Shown here: positions 27,500 to 36,392 of the stretch, in pieces
Numbering within the stretch: the first letter of the stretch is position 1
Layout of the letters: each line of letters begins with the position of its first letter
The notes under the pieces: model-generated
Database searches by the model: none
Seen by the model: the letters and a program-made list of their open reading frames with translations, nothing else
What the model was told of the DNA's origin: nothing
Translations under genes and position numbers: made by a program
From: Opimibacter sp041746735
GTDB taxonomy: Bacteria > Bacteroidota > Bacteroidia > Chitinophagales > Saprospiraceae
DNA: 64,000 nucleotides
Assembly: GCA_041746735.1 (NCBI GenBank)
Contig: JBGTGP010000040.1
Location: 16,869 to 80,868, forward strand
Direction: 5' to 3'

Positions 27500-28861
27500 A
27501 TGAGACATTTTTTATTTACATTTCTGGCCTTTATATTGGCCTTAGGCCAACTGGCCGCACAGAAGACACTGCCACCCAGTATCCAACCCTATGCCGTCCA
27601 TTGGGGCTATAAGGTGAAGCAATTGCTTCAGGAGGTCGGCTTTGAGATTCCTGGCCCACACGCCGAGTTTGAGTTAAGGCCTCAACTTGAAAGCCGGTCA
27701 CCAGGATTTCGGCTGGATTCTACTGTTTCCTTTTACGGATATAGTCCCTTTGGTAGCCCGGATTCCATCCCCTTGTTCCGGAATATTTATTCCTATCCTT
27801 CTCCGGACAAGGAGATCATCGAAGAATCCTACCTTAACAACGGTATTTGGATTCCACTGAGTCAATCTACGATCACAAAGGATAATTTGAATCGAATTAC
27901 CGGAGCAGTTGCACTCCGATATGATGAGGAGGCAGGCCTATATATTCCGGATTCACGCATTCGGGTCTATCCTCATGGTGCATCACCCGAATTACTCGAT
28001 TCAATTTGTGTTGAAATATGGGATCTCGATCTGAATCATTGGAGAAATCACCTGGCCATTTCCAATTCCTTTGATGATCAGGATCGCTTGTTAGAAAGTG
28101 AATCGGTCTTTGGTTTGTTTGAGTTTCCGGTCATCTTCCGGGAAAAATACCTCTATAACGAAGCGGGGTTGCTGGAGGTGATTGAGTCGTATACGGCCGA
28201 CGGAGAGGAGGAGTGGCTTGATGGCCGGGAGGAATATACCTACGAAGATGGTCTTGCCACCGTTGTCACTGCGTTGAGTTCAGATGGATCTGGCGGATTC
28301 TTTCCGGTCAGGATGACGGACAATACGTACAATGAAAGACGGCTGCTGGAGAAACAAACCATGGCGGAGTGGGATTTTGAGAAGGAGGAATGGTCGCTTA
28401 CAGTGACGGACACGTATATGTATGACGACGAGGAGCGTATGGTTGAACACGTCAACATCATCTTTGCCGCACCGGGTTTGATCGACCGGACCCGATATAC
28501 ATACGAGTATTTCCGGGATGAATATCGGGCCAATGAAACTTATTATGGATGGGATTCCGGATGGAAGATCCAGGATAGAAAATACTACTACTATAGTAGT
28601 CTCGTCGCGTATGAACCGGTAGATCCTGTAACAGCCGATGCCATGTTTTTATATCCCAATCCAACTTCGGGTATCGTCCACATCAAACTGGCTGGCAGTC
28701 CTACTGTATATGTTTATAGTTTGTCGGGCCAGTTGGTCCGGCGTGTCCAGATGGCACCGGGAGAGAAAGTCCTAAATCTGACAGGTCTTCAGGCGGGTGT
28801 GTACCAGGTGCGGGCGAAGAGTAATGAAGATTATTATTCCGGAAAACTAATCATCCAATAA
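27500..28861 (+). CDS. Secreted protein with T9SS type A sorting domain, function unknown
   Basis: 453 residues. The signal peptide runs through LALGQLAAQ (about residue 20). The middle part is rich in Tyr, Glu and Asp and contains repeated YxYxxxGLxxV-type units (YLYNEAGLLEVIESYTADGEE, YTYEDGLATVVTALSSDG, NTYNERRLLEKQTM, TYMYDDEERMVEH). These look like diverged YD/RHS-like beta repeats. The C-terminal 75 residues are a T9SS sorting domain (MFLYPNPTSGIVHIKL, VYSLSGQLVRRV, LTGLQAGVYQVRA). It is therefore a surface or secreted protein. A perfect terminator follows. Confidence 0.85.
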   Translation: MRHFLFTFLAFILALGQLAAQKTLPPSIQPYAVHWGYKVKQLLQEVGFEIPGPHAEFELRPQLESRSPGFRLDSTVSFYGYSPFGSPDSIPLFRNIYSYPSPDKEIIEESYLNNGIWIPLSQSTITKDNLNRITGAVALRYDEEAGLYIPDSRIRVYPHGASPELLDSICVEIWDLDLNHWRNHLAISNSFDDQDRLLESESVFGLFEFPVIFREKYLYNEAGLLEVIESYTADGEEEWLDGREEYTYEDGLATVVTALSSDGSGGFFPVRMTDNTYNERRLLEKQTMAEWDFEKEEWSLTVTDTYMYDDEERMVEHVNIIFAAPGLIDRTRYTYEYFRDEYRANETYYGWDSGWKIQDRKYYYYSSLVAYEPVDPVTADAMFLYPNPTSGIVHIKLAGSPTVYVYSLSGQLVRRVQMAPGEKVLNLTGLQAGVYQVRAKSNEDYYSGKLIIQ

Positions 28862-28882
28862 TACTATCACCATCCTTTTTAT

Positions 28883-28917
28883 ATCCGGGGCGGTGTCAAC
28901 ACGCCCCGGATTTTTTC
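28883..28917 (+). terminator. Strong Rho-independent terminator
   Basis: ATCCGGGGCG (28883-28892) pairs exactly with CGCCCCGGAT (28902-28911), followed by a T run through 28916. It isolates the T9SS gene from the kinase operon downstream. Confidence 0.92.
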
Positions 28918-28996
28918 GGAATTTTCCAATCGGAATTCATTTTCAGTCGAATCGAATCAAATACAAATTACATCCATCCGGATATTTCGTAAAGTG

Positions 28997-29004
28997 TAGA
29001 TTTG
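28997..29004 (+). promoter_or_regulatory. Putative -7 promoter element of the kinase/LytTR operon
   Basis: TAGATTTG fits TAnnTTTG, 36 bases before ATG 29040. A clear -33 TTTG is not obvious at the usual spacing. Confidence 0.45.
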
Positions 29005-29039
29005 GTCAGGCATACCATGAATCGTAGTCGGATAAACTC

Positions 29040-30935
29040 ATGAGGATAACAAGTGTATATATCACCCTCCTGTTGCTGGGGTCTGTGACCCTGATGCTGC
29101 GGGGTCAATCCCCAAAGGATAGTCTCTGGAGGGTGTGGAACGATACCACGCAGCCGGACACCGTCAGGCTGAAAGCTATTCAGGCCCTGACCTGGCCCAT
29201 GCTGAATGTCAGTCTTGATTCGGCTTATTTATTGGCCAGTATGCAATTGAAAATGGCGGAGGAAAAGAAATTGGACTATTGGATCGCCAGGGCCTACTAC
29301 AATATTGCCACCCATTATTATTACCGGACCGACTACATACACGCTTTGGATTACTATACCCGGAGTCTGGAGATTCGTATAAGATTAGGCGATCTGAAGG
29401 GCGAAGCTGCCATATATGGAAATCTCGGACTCATCTTTGGTCAGCAGGGTAATACATTGAAAGAACTGGAATTACAACGTAAAGCCTTGGCCATAAATGA
29501 AAAGCTCCGGGATACATCCGGGATGACCAGTAATTATAGTAACCTGGGCATCATTTATCACCAGCTGGATGATACCATACAGGCTTTGGAATATTATCAC
29601 CGGGCATTGGACATGTACCATCCGATAAAGGACCGGAAGCACATTGCCATCACCTATAATAATATAGGTAATCTGTACAGGCAAGCACTGAAGTATGACA
29701 AGGCCTTGTACTATTTGCTTGAGAGTCTGAAGATCCGGAATGAACTTGGTGATCGGCTCGGTTTGGCGATAACTCATGTCAATCTGGGTACGGCGTATGT
29801 TAAAATGCATCGCTATGCCGAAGCTCGTGCACATGTACTCGAGAGCATGGAGAACTTTCAAACCTACGGGGACAGCGGGAGTCTGGCCAATACCTATTTT
29901 ACGATGGGTGATATAGCCTATGCTGAGGGAAAATTTCATGAAGCCATCGAGTGGTGCAAGCGCTCTGTCCGGATCGCTGAAACGCATTACCGTCCTGCTG
30001 TCATACAGGCCGGCTGTGGCTGTCTGTACAAGGCGTATAAGAGTTTGGGGCAAATGGGAGAGGCGCTGAACTATTTCGAACAGTATACCATGTGGGAGGA
30101 TAGTCTGAAGAAGGACGAGTTGGAGATGGCCCTAAATCGGTTTGAGTTTGAAAAAGAGTTGCTTACCGACAGCCTTTCCCGTGCAGAAGAACAAACCCGG
30201 CTGCGGTTGACCCATCAGATCGAGATGACCCGCAAGAACCGAACCTCCACGTTCCTATTAGCCGGCGGATTGATTATTTTGCTACTGGCATTTCTATTAC
30301 TCATCCGTTTGCTGGCTTATCAACGAAATGCCCAACGTCTGGAACAGCGTACGGAGCTTTTAGAAAAACAGCAATTGGTCAACGAGATTTCCCTTCTTAA
30401 AACCCAGGTGAATCCACATTTTTTATTCAATAGCCTGAGTATCCTTTCTTCTCTGGTACGGATCGATCCCGAATTGTCAGAGCGATTTATTGATCAACTG
30501 TCCAGGTCATACCGATATATATTAGAGCAAAAAGATCAGTCACTGGTCACATTGCGCACAGAGCTTGGCTTTATAGAATCGTATGCTTTTTTGCTCAAGA
30601 TCAGATTTGAACATAAGTTCAACCTGGAGATTCAAATTCCAGATACTGTCCAGGATAATTACAAGATCGCTCCAATGACCTTGCAGTTGTTAGTGGAGAA
30701 TGCTGTGAAGCACAATCGTATGTCTCTTGCAGAACCCCTAGTCGTGGAGGTCATAGCCGGGGATGAAGAGGTTCTGCTGATCCGAAATAAACTCCAGCCC
30801 CGGAGTACCGCCGTCAATTCTACAGGTATGGGATTGCATAATATCATCAACCGCTATGCCCTCCTGACAGACCGTCCGGTGCGTGCGGGAGAAGGCGACG
30901 GATACTTTGCTGTCAGCATTCCGCTACTCAACTAA
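29040..30935 (+). CDS. TPR sensor histidine kinase of the LytS/YehU type
   Basis: 631 residues. Signal peptide (1-22), then a periplasmic TPR array of about six repeats (residues 60-370) with classic motifs such as EAAIYGNLGLIFGQQG, ITYNNIGNLYRQ and AITHVNLGTAYVKM. One membrane helix follows (FLLAGGLIILLLAFLLLIRLL) and a coiled coil. The His_kinase domain has QVNPHFLFNSLSILSS with phospho-acceptor His460. The ATPase part has LLVENAVKHNR and GMGLHNIINRY. The LytTR regulator follows 60 bases downstream on the same strand and is its partner. Confidence 0.94.
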   Translation: MRITSVYITLLLLGSVTLMLRGQSPKDSLWRVWNDTTQPDTVRLKAIQALTWPMLNVSLDSAYLLASMQLKMAEEKKLDYWIARAYYNIATHYYYRTDYIHALDYYTRSLEIRIRLGDLKGEAAIYGNLGLIFGQQGNTLKELELQRKALAINEKLRDTSGMTSNYSNLGIIYHQLDDTIQALEYYHRALDMYHPIKDRKHIAITYNNIGNLYRQALKYDKALYYLLESLKIRNELGDRLGLAITHVNLGTAYVKMHRYAEARAHVLESMENFQTYGDSGSLANTYFTMGDIAYAEGKFHEAIEWCKRSVRIAETHYRPAVIQAGCGCLYKAYKSLGQMGEALNYFEQYTMWEDSLKKDELEMALNRFEFEKELLTDSLSRAEEQTRLRLTHQIEMTRKNRTSTFLLAGGLIILLLAFLLLIRLLAYQRNAQRLEQRTELLEKQQLVNEISLLKTQVNPHFLFNSLSILSSLVRIDPELSERFIDQLSRSYRYILEQKDQSLVTLRTELGFIESYAFLLKIRFEHKFNLEIQIPDTVQDNYKIAPMTLQLLVENAVKHNRMSLAEPLVVEVIAGDEEVLLIRNKLQPRSTAVNSTGMGLHNIINRYALLTDRPVRAGEGDGYFAVSIPLLN

Positions 30936-30995
30936 AAGCCATTCCGTTCGACCGTATTCCAATACTCAAAAATCTACAACAACAACTGATCTGCC

Positions 30996-31751
30996 ATGGA
31001 GGTGATTATTATCGAAGACGAAAACCTGACCGCCAGACGACTGGAGAGTTTATTGCACAAATATGAACCCACCATTCAGGTGTTGGGCATCATACCTTCG
31101 GTGCATGAAGCGGTGACCTGGTTCAAGGAGCATCGTGCACCGGATCTGGTGTTTATGGATATTCATCTCGAAGACGATTTAGCCTTCAGGATTTTTGAGC
31201 AGCATGAACTTCGGGTGCCGGTCATATTTACCACCGCCTATGATGAGTATATGATACAGGCGTTTAAAGTTAATAGCATTGATTATCTCCTCAAACCCAT
31301 CAATGCTGAAGAGTTAGTTCAGGCTCTCGAAAAATTTCAGCAACTCAGAAATCAGTTTGCCCGTCCGAACATAGATACATTATTGCAGTTGATCGGGAAC
31401 AAAGAGCCGGAGTATAAGCAGCGATTTATGATCACGGTCGGTACACGCATCAAAAGTATTGAGACCCGCGATGTAGCCTATTTCTATTCCGAAGACAAAC
31501 TCACGTTTATGGTGACTCGGGACGGTCAGCATCTACCGGTCGATTTCAGTTTGGACAAGTTGTCGGGTCTTATGGATCCACACGCTTTCTTTCGCATCAG
31601 CCGACAGTTTCTAGTCAGTTTCACGTCTATTCAGAGCGTGCATGCGCATATCAAGGGTAAATTAAAACTGGAACTGGTGCCTAAAACCAAACTGGACGTC
31701 CTGGTCAGTGGTGACCGGATGACTGAATTCAAAACGTGGCTAGGACGATAG
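30996..31751 (+). CDS. LytTR-family response regulator
   Basis: 251 residues. Receiver domain (1-120): acidic IIEDEN, phospho-acceptor Asp55 in LVFMDIHLEDD, FTTAYDEYMIQAF and Lys in YLLKPINAEE. LytTR DNA-binding domain (about 145-250): RFMITVGTRIKSIETRDVAYFYSEDK, PVDFSLDKLSGLMDP and FFRISRQFLVS. It forms a classic two-gene system with the upstream TPR/LytS kinase. Targets are unknown. The downstream gene is convergent. Confidence 0.95.
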   Translation: MEVIIIEDENLTARRLESLLHKYEPTIQVLGIIPSVHEAVTWFKEHRAPDLVFMDIHLEDDLAFRIFEQHELRVPVIFTTAYDEYMIQAFKVNSIDYLLKPINAEELVQALEKFQQLRNQFARPNIDTLLQLIGNKEPEYKQRFMITVGTRIKSIETRDVAYFYSEDKLTFMVTRDGQHLPVDFSLDKLSGLMDPHAFFRISRQFLVSFTSIQSVHAHIKGKLKLELVPKTKLDVLVSGDRMTEFKTWLGR

Positions 31752-31830
31752 GCCTTTACGTTTCAAGGATATCGTCCTCGTCAATCTGTACCCTGCCTGA
31801 GAGGCCATAGAGCCTATATTTTCGATTGAT

Positions 31831-32607
31831 TTATTCTGCCACTCGTGTGAGTTTGTATTGTAGTGGTCCGTAGTCCACATCTATGCAACGTTTTTCGGAT
31901 TCATCATACGTTTTGCATTTCAGAGCATATAGTTCGAGTACATTCTTTTTAAACTTAAACCCAAAATACTCGCGTTGATCTCCGGTAGCGATAAGGGCTA
32001 CCTGGTCGACCTGAAGGCCTGCGTCGAAATAATCAATCAGCGGAACATAGTGGTGAAAGGTTGATAATCCAGTGACCTGGCCATTGTTTTTAAACTCCAC
32101 GTGTTTTCCATCCGGTGTTTTGTAAGTTCCTTTAAACAGGATTTCCTCCAGTATTCGGGAAGAGTGTGTGTCTCTGGCGAGGCGGATGCGGACGTATCTT
32201 TTGTGGCCGAGTTGAATGGTATCCGGTGCTATTTCCCGGATGGTGTAGACGAGTTGGGTAAGGCTATCCTGATGTTTTTCCCAAAGCTGAAATTGGTCGG
32301 TTGTTTTCACGGTCTCCAGTTCAGGGCCGGATTCATGAAAATTATAGATCATAGTTGTGGTCTGGCGGGTGTGAGTGGGGATGGTGATAAAGCATTCCTC
32401 GCTACCATCCTGGGCTTTTCGTGGGGACTTGTGTTTATGGAGTTGGATGAGGTAGTCTTCGCTGATCCAGTCTCCAGCAAATGGGATCGGCAGGGGTGGA
32501 GTTGTAATATCCGGTGTGGCAGTGGCGGTGTGTTGAGTGTTTTTAGAGTCTGGTCTGCAGGCGACGAGGGTGATCAATATGATGATAGAGAGAAGGAAGC
32601 GGGTCAT
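31831..32607 (-). CDS. Hypothetical lipoprotein
   Basis: About 258 residues from ATG 32607; the longer frame from 32682 adds an unlikely leader. The lipobox LVAC gives a lipidated Cys near residue 17. The mature part begins with a Thr/Pro-rich linker and then beta-rich segments (FAGDWISEDYLIQLHKHKSP, VYTIREIAPDTIQLGHKRYVRIRL, LEEILFKGTYKTPDGKHVEFKNNG). A lipocalin-like or META-like barrel is possible, but no family was recognised. Its promoter side faces the 99-bp repeat array. Confidence 0.7.
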   Translation of the reverse strand: MTRFLLSIIILITLVACRPDSKNTQHTATATPDITTPPLPIPFAGDWISEDYLIQLHKHKSPRKAQDGSEECFITIPTHTRQTTTMIYNFHESGPELETVKTTDQFQLWEKHQDSLTQLVYTIREIAPDTIQLGHKRYVRIRLARDTHSSRILEEILFKGTYKTPDGKHVEFKNNGQVTGLSTFHHYVPLIDYFDAGLQVDQVALIATGDQREYFGFKFKKNVLELYALKCKTYDESEKRCIDVDYGPLQYKLTRVAE

Positions 32608-32740
32608 GGTTTGTGGTGTTGTTTTGTATATGAATGATTTTGAATACTGTAATGGGAATAAAGGTACGGTTCGGGGAGGCAAAGGGGATAGGGTTGCGGA
32701 ATGGGGTGGATGTAGCGGAAAGATATATAATAAAATTGCA

Positions 32741-33013
32741 TTATATGTTGATATGAAAATGGCTACAGCCCAACCACCGCAGGCGCCCAGCGACGGATTT
32801 CGTCGAAATCAGTTGGAGAGAAGATATTTAATATTTCAATAATATGTTGTTTTGAAAAGGGCTACGGCCCAATAACTGCAGGCACCCAGCGACGGATTTC
32901 GTCGAAATCAGTCGGAGGGAACATATTTAATATTTCAATAATATGTTGTTTTGAAAAGGGCTACAGCCCAATAACCGCAGGCGCCCATCGACGTATTTCG
33001 ACGAAATCAGTCC
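32741..33013 (-). repeat. 99-bp structured tandem repeat, array A (about 2.7 copies)
   Basis: The motif CGACGGATTTCGTCGAAATC starts at 32791 and 32890, and a variant starts at 32989, giving an exact period of 99 bases. Each unit also holds a GGCTACAGCC or GGGCTACGGCCC hairpin, an ACCGCAGGCGCCCA block and an AT-rich TTTAATATTTCAATAATATG stretch. On the minus strand the unit reads in the same sense as array B on the plus strand (60128-60622). The third copy has CGACGTATTTCGACG. It lies between the Crp/Fnr gene and the hypothetical lipoprotein gene. No protein-coding role is supported. Confidence 0.9.
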
Positions 33014-33059
33014 AGACTCAAACCCAAAGTTGTAACGGAAATTTTACCCAACTTCCCCC

Positions 33060-33635
33060 TCATGAATACTTCCCCCGTATCCGACTCAAACTCACCTGTG
33101 TTATACCGAGATACGATGCAATATATTTTAACGGCACCCGACGCAATATATCCGGGTGATCTCGCACCAGATTCCCATACCGCACATCCGCCGCATGAAA
33201 TTGCAAATTCTCAATCCGGTTGAGCGTATGCACAAAAGCCTTTAACATAATGTTCTTGAACAGACGCTCCAAATCCAGAAACCGGTCATACAACACAAGC
33301 AACTGATTCGCATCAATCGCTATAAGTTCCGAATCTTCTAGAGCCTGTATCCCTTTCTTGGAGGGCGTTCCAGAGATCAAACTCTCAGCACGCGCTACAA
33401 AGGCTTGCTCAAACTCAAGACTTTCGGTTATATCCTTGTTTCCTTTATAATAGAATATACGTAAGGCCCCCTTTTTGATAAAGTAAATCGTCTTACACGT
33501 ATGACCTATAGGCTGTAGTATAGCATTCTTTTTGATCGACATCAGCCTGCACGTCCCCAATAAAGCTTTTTCCGCTTCAGGAGATATTGGGTGTATGGTT
33601 TGTATATAGTCTGTAAAAGACTTCAAAACAAGCAA
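33060..33635 (-). CDS. Crp/Fnr-family transcriptional regulator
   Basis: 191 residues, the usual length of Bacteroidota Crp-like proteins. Cyclic-nucleotide-binding-like domain (about 20-120): ILQPIGHTCKTIYFIKKGALRIFYYKGNKDIT and ALEDSELIAIDANQLLVLY. The C-terminal winged helix ends IASYLGITQVSLSRIRGKYS. There is no Cys cluster of true FNR, so ligand and signal are unknown. The start is a TTG at 33635, only 2 bases after the TAA of the M43 protease gene, and no ATG is available before residue 32. Expression probably depends on the upstream gene's ribosomes. Confidence 0.87.
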   Translation of the reverse strand: MLVLKSFTDYIQTIHPISPEAEKALLGTCRLMSIKKNAILQPIGHTCKTIYFIKKGALRIFYYKGNKDITESLEFEQAFVARAESLISGTPSKKGIQALEDSELIAIDANQLLVLYDRFLDLERLFKNIMLKAFVHTLNRIENLQFHAADVRYGNLVRDHPDILRRVPLKYIASYLGITQVSLSRIRGKYS

Positions 33636-33637
33636 AT

Positions 33638-34981
33638 TTAATGCACAGCCAATCGTCGTACCACCCGATCCGTCTCCGTGGAAATTTCCACCATATAGAT
33701 TCCCGGTGTCTGAAATGCTGATTCAAGCGTTATCACATGTTTCCCCGGATGATAAATTGATACCGGACGAGCCAACACAACATGACCACTCATCGACAGA
33801 ATTCTGACAGACGCCCGGACCCTATGCTCAGCCTCAAAACCAATCACCACTAACCCGTTTGTCGGATTGGGCCAAACCAAGAAGGAACTCACCGCCCCAC
33901 CAGCCCCCATACCAGAAAAAGGCATCAACAATCCACTTCTCGGACCCTGCAGTATATTACGCATCAGATCCGATTGACCCCGTGTAAACATGTTCATACA
34001 ATCTTCACTGGAATAGTCCATGAAATTCTCGACCAGATCCGGCATATCTTCATTATAGTGTTCTTCTACCCGTGTACAGGAATTCCTTGATGTGTTACAG
34101 TCAAAGGAGGACTGCGCATTGGCATACGGTGTATCATATATCCCATCGCTCTGATTGCAATCATTGGGCCCTAGCAATCCTCCGTCGCCCCAAATATGGC
34201 GGAGTCCCAAATAATGTCCCACCTCATGTACAGGGGTACGTCCTTTGATCTGCAGAGGCCCCCCTCCACCAGGGGTTTGAATGCTGTTCGGATTATTACT
34301 CCCTACTACTCTGAAATCCACAACCACACCGTCTTCTTCAGGAGATGGAGCTCCTACATCCGCCGGCCAGTGCGGCAGGTTGGTGGGGGGAAACGCAAAC
34401 CCCAATACCTGCCCAAGCTCAATGCCAAATATCGTGATAGGCTGAATTTTACAGATCCAAAGATTCAGATACTGTTCCGGATCCCAGGCATCACTGCCTC
34501 CCTGATCACTATGCTTGACTTCCGACAACAAATTAGTTCCGAGCAAGCTGATTTGAAAAAGTCTATCTGTTTGCACACGTTGAATGGAAGCCAATTCAAA
34601 ACGAATACCCGGAGATCCGGCTTCGGATTTAAAAATTTCCCGGAGTTGATTCGTATCAGCATTGAGCCTGTTAAAATCTTCATTGAGAACCCGGAGCTGA
34701 TCCAGAATGATACTATCATGAAGATTTTCCTGAGCGTCACGCCACACCACATTTACCACGACCTGAATGGTCAATGGTTCAGCCTGTCTGTAAGGACGGC
34801 TTTTTAAAGCAGACTCAAAGGTGTGGTGAAAGTCACTTTGCAAGGCGGGATAATGCTGCCTTACCATGTCGCTAAAGAGATCATTGCCGCACAGTATTGG
34901 GGATATTTGCGCCAAAGTGCAAGTGGTACAAATACCCCAGCATGCAAGAAGAAGGAATCTATTTCGCATAGTGAATTTCAT
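33638..34981 (-). CDS. Secreted M43 (cytophagalysin-like) zinc metalloprotease with T9SS sorting domain
   Basis: 447 residues. Signal peptide (CTTCTLAQ about residues 18-25), then a pappalysin/M43 catalytic domain with zinc motif HEVGHYLGLRHIWGD (HExxHxxGxxH), paired Cys segments (NDCNQSDGIYDTP, SSFDCNTSRNSC) and Met-turn ENFMDYSSEDCMNMF. The last 80 residues are a T9SS type A domain (FLVWPNPTNGLVVIGF, ILSMSGHVVL, TPGIYMVEI). It is a surface or extracellular protease. The Crp/Fnr gene follows 2 bases after the stop, an unusual pairing of a regulator with a secreted protease. Confidence 0.93.
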   Translation of the reverse strand: MKFTMRNRFLLLACWGICTTCTLAQISPILCGNDLFSDMVRQHYPALQSDFHHTFESALKSRPYRQAEPLTIQVVVNVVWRDAQENLHDSIILDQLRVLNEDFNRLNADTNQLREIFKSEAGSPGIRFELASIQRVQTDRLFQISLLGTNLLSEVKHSDQGGSDAWDPEQYLNLWICKIQPITIFGIELGQVLGFAFPPTNLPHWPADVGAPSPEEDGVVVDFRVVGSNNPNSIQTPGGGGPLQIKGRTPVHEVGHYLGLRHIWGDGGLLGPNDCNQSDGIYDTPYANAQSSFDCNTSRNSCTRVEEHYNEDMPDLVENFMDYSSEDCMNMFTRGQSDLMRNILQGPRSGLLMPFSGMGAGGAVSSFLVWPNPTNGLVVIGFEAEHRVRASVRILSMSGHVVLARPVSIYHPGKHVITLESAFQTPGIYMVEISTETDRVVRRLAVH

Positions 34982-35108
34982 AGATGGACTTTTAAAAGTT
35001 GAATGTACCGAATTATTATGATTTGTCGTGCAAGTGACATTTTGGAGCCGAAATCCGGTTAAACGACCCCTCCATTCAGGTTCTTTTCATTTTAACTGAA
35101 GAGTCCTG

Positions 35109-35828
35109 TTACGAAGGGGCATGGCAGTTTTCGATCTGATCCGCACCTCGATCCATTTTTGGACTTACATAGGGAATGCCAAGGTTGAGACCTCGCAGGA
35201 TAAGAATCAGTGCCATACAGGCGATCAGATAAGGAACTGCCCGATTAAGTTTGTGCCGTACGCCCGGGGATATGAACTGCCCGAATATCATCAAGGCTGC
35301 CATAACTGGCAGCGTACCCAGACCAAATGAAAACATCAACAAGGTTCCATGCCAGACATTCGATGTGGTAAGTGCCGCCGCTATTCCGACATATACAAGA
35401 CCGCAGGGCAATAGTCCATTCCATATGCCAATCATGAAATAGGACGTAGTCCGTTTTGGCGCCGCAAGCCATCGGCTCACTTTTCCCTCGACCGTTTTTT
35501 GTAACGAAGCCAGCCACGGGATCCTGGACGAAAACGAATAGCGCGATATCAACAAAAACAGAATCAGCATCCCGGCACCAACCGATAGAATTTGTTGTAA
35601 TCCCCATATCCGAAACTGACTTCCCACAAAACCAAAGATCAAACCCAGCATCGCATAGGTTGCCGCTCTGCCCATATTATACAAGCCTATCCTGATCCAT
35701 CTGGTGCTTCGAGGTCCGCCATGCACCGGCAAAGCAAGTGCTATAGGCCCACACATGCCAATACAATGCATACTTCCCATCAGCCCGATGGTGAAACCGG
35801 CAAGACTAATGGTTAGAATATCAGGCAT
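35109..35828 (-). CDS. SafE/TauE-type membrane protein of the cbb3 oxidase cluster
   Basis: 239 residues with six or so membrane helices. Helix 1 contains GFTIGLMGSMHCIGMCGPIALAL (HCxGMCGP), and a second conserved site is GIWNGLLPCGLVYVGIAAALTT. These are hallmarks of the sulfite-exporter-named family (DsbD/UreH-like transmembrane domain) that routinely follows ccoGH. The Cys residues suggest copper or thiol handling for oxidase maturation. It is the last gene of the ccoI-to-ccoH gene order on this strand, 88 bases after ccoH. Confidence 0.88.
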   Translation of the reverse strand: MPDILTISLAGFTIGLMGSMHCIGMCGPIALALPVHGGPRSTRWIRIGLYNMGRAATYAMLGLIFGFVGSQFRIWGLQQILSVGAGMLILFLLISRYSFSSRIPWLASLQKTVEGKVSRWLAAPKRTTSYFMIGIWNGLLPCGLVYVGIAAALTTSNVWHGTLLMFSFGLGTLPVMAALMIFGQFISPGVRHKLNRAVPYLIACMALILILRGLNLGIPYVSPKMDRGADQIENCHAPS

Positions 35829-35916
35829 GCAAGCAACATGAAGGGTGAATATGGAATGGAGCAGGAGGTATCAAAGATGCTGATTTTATATAGGTTGACG
35901 CAGGACCTGAAAGGTG

Positions 35917-36354
35917 TTATTCCACATACAGTGTTTCCTCGGCATAAAACGGCGTTCCGCCACTGGTCCAATGGATTCGCGTACGGTAAACCCCTTTTGA
36001 AAGGGTGCTTTTTGTGATTATCCGTCGATCATATCCGGTAGGGATGACCTCGAGAATGACATCCCGCTGCTGATCATCTGCACGTAGGAGTTCTATGGTA
36101 CCACGTTCCAATTTTTCAAAAGTGCCCACTGGAAAGATGATGATCACTTCATCCAGATTTTGGTGTACAATCTTGTGATCGGATATCCGGGACAAATTCT
36201 GTCGTGCATCGATGACAGACTGGTATTCCAGTTCTTTTTGGTAATAATCGGCATCAAACATTTCATTGGTTTGCTGCATGGCGAAAAAGACAGCGCCCAG
36301 TACCAGGCAGATAAATAAAAGAATGAAAATCATTATGCCGTGGCCCCAGTTCAT
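35917..36354 (-). CDS. ccoH: CcoH/FixH family cbb3 oxidase assembly protein
   Basis: 145 residues. A single N-terminal membrane helix (GIMIFILLFICLVLGAVFFAMQ) is followed by the family's MFDADYYQKELEYQSVIDARQN segment and a beta-rich periplasmic domain (IIFPVGTFEKLERGTIELLRAD). CcoH stabilises the cbb3 complex during assembly. It sits 38 bases downstream of ccoG, as in other cco clusters. Confidence 0.9.
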   Translation of the reverse strand: MNWGHGIMIFILLFICLVLGAVFFAMQQTNEMFDADYYQKELEYQSVIDARQNLSRISDHKIVHQNLDEVIIIFPVGTFEKLERGTIELLRADDQQRDVILEVIPTGYDRRIITKSTLSKGVYRTRIHWTSGGTPFYAEETLYVE

Positions 36355-36392
36355 GATCCAGTGTTTTTGTTATAAGAGGATGAAAGTTGGTA

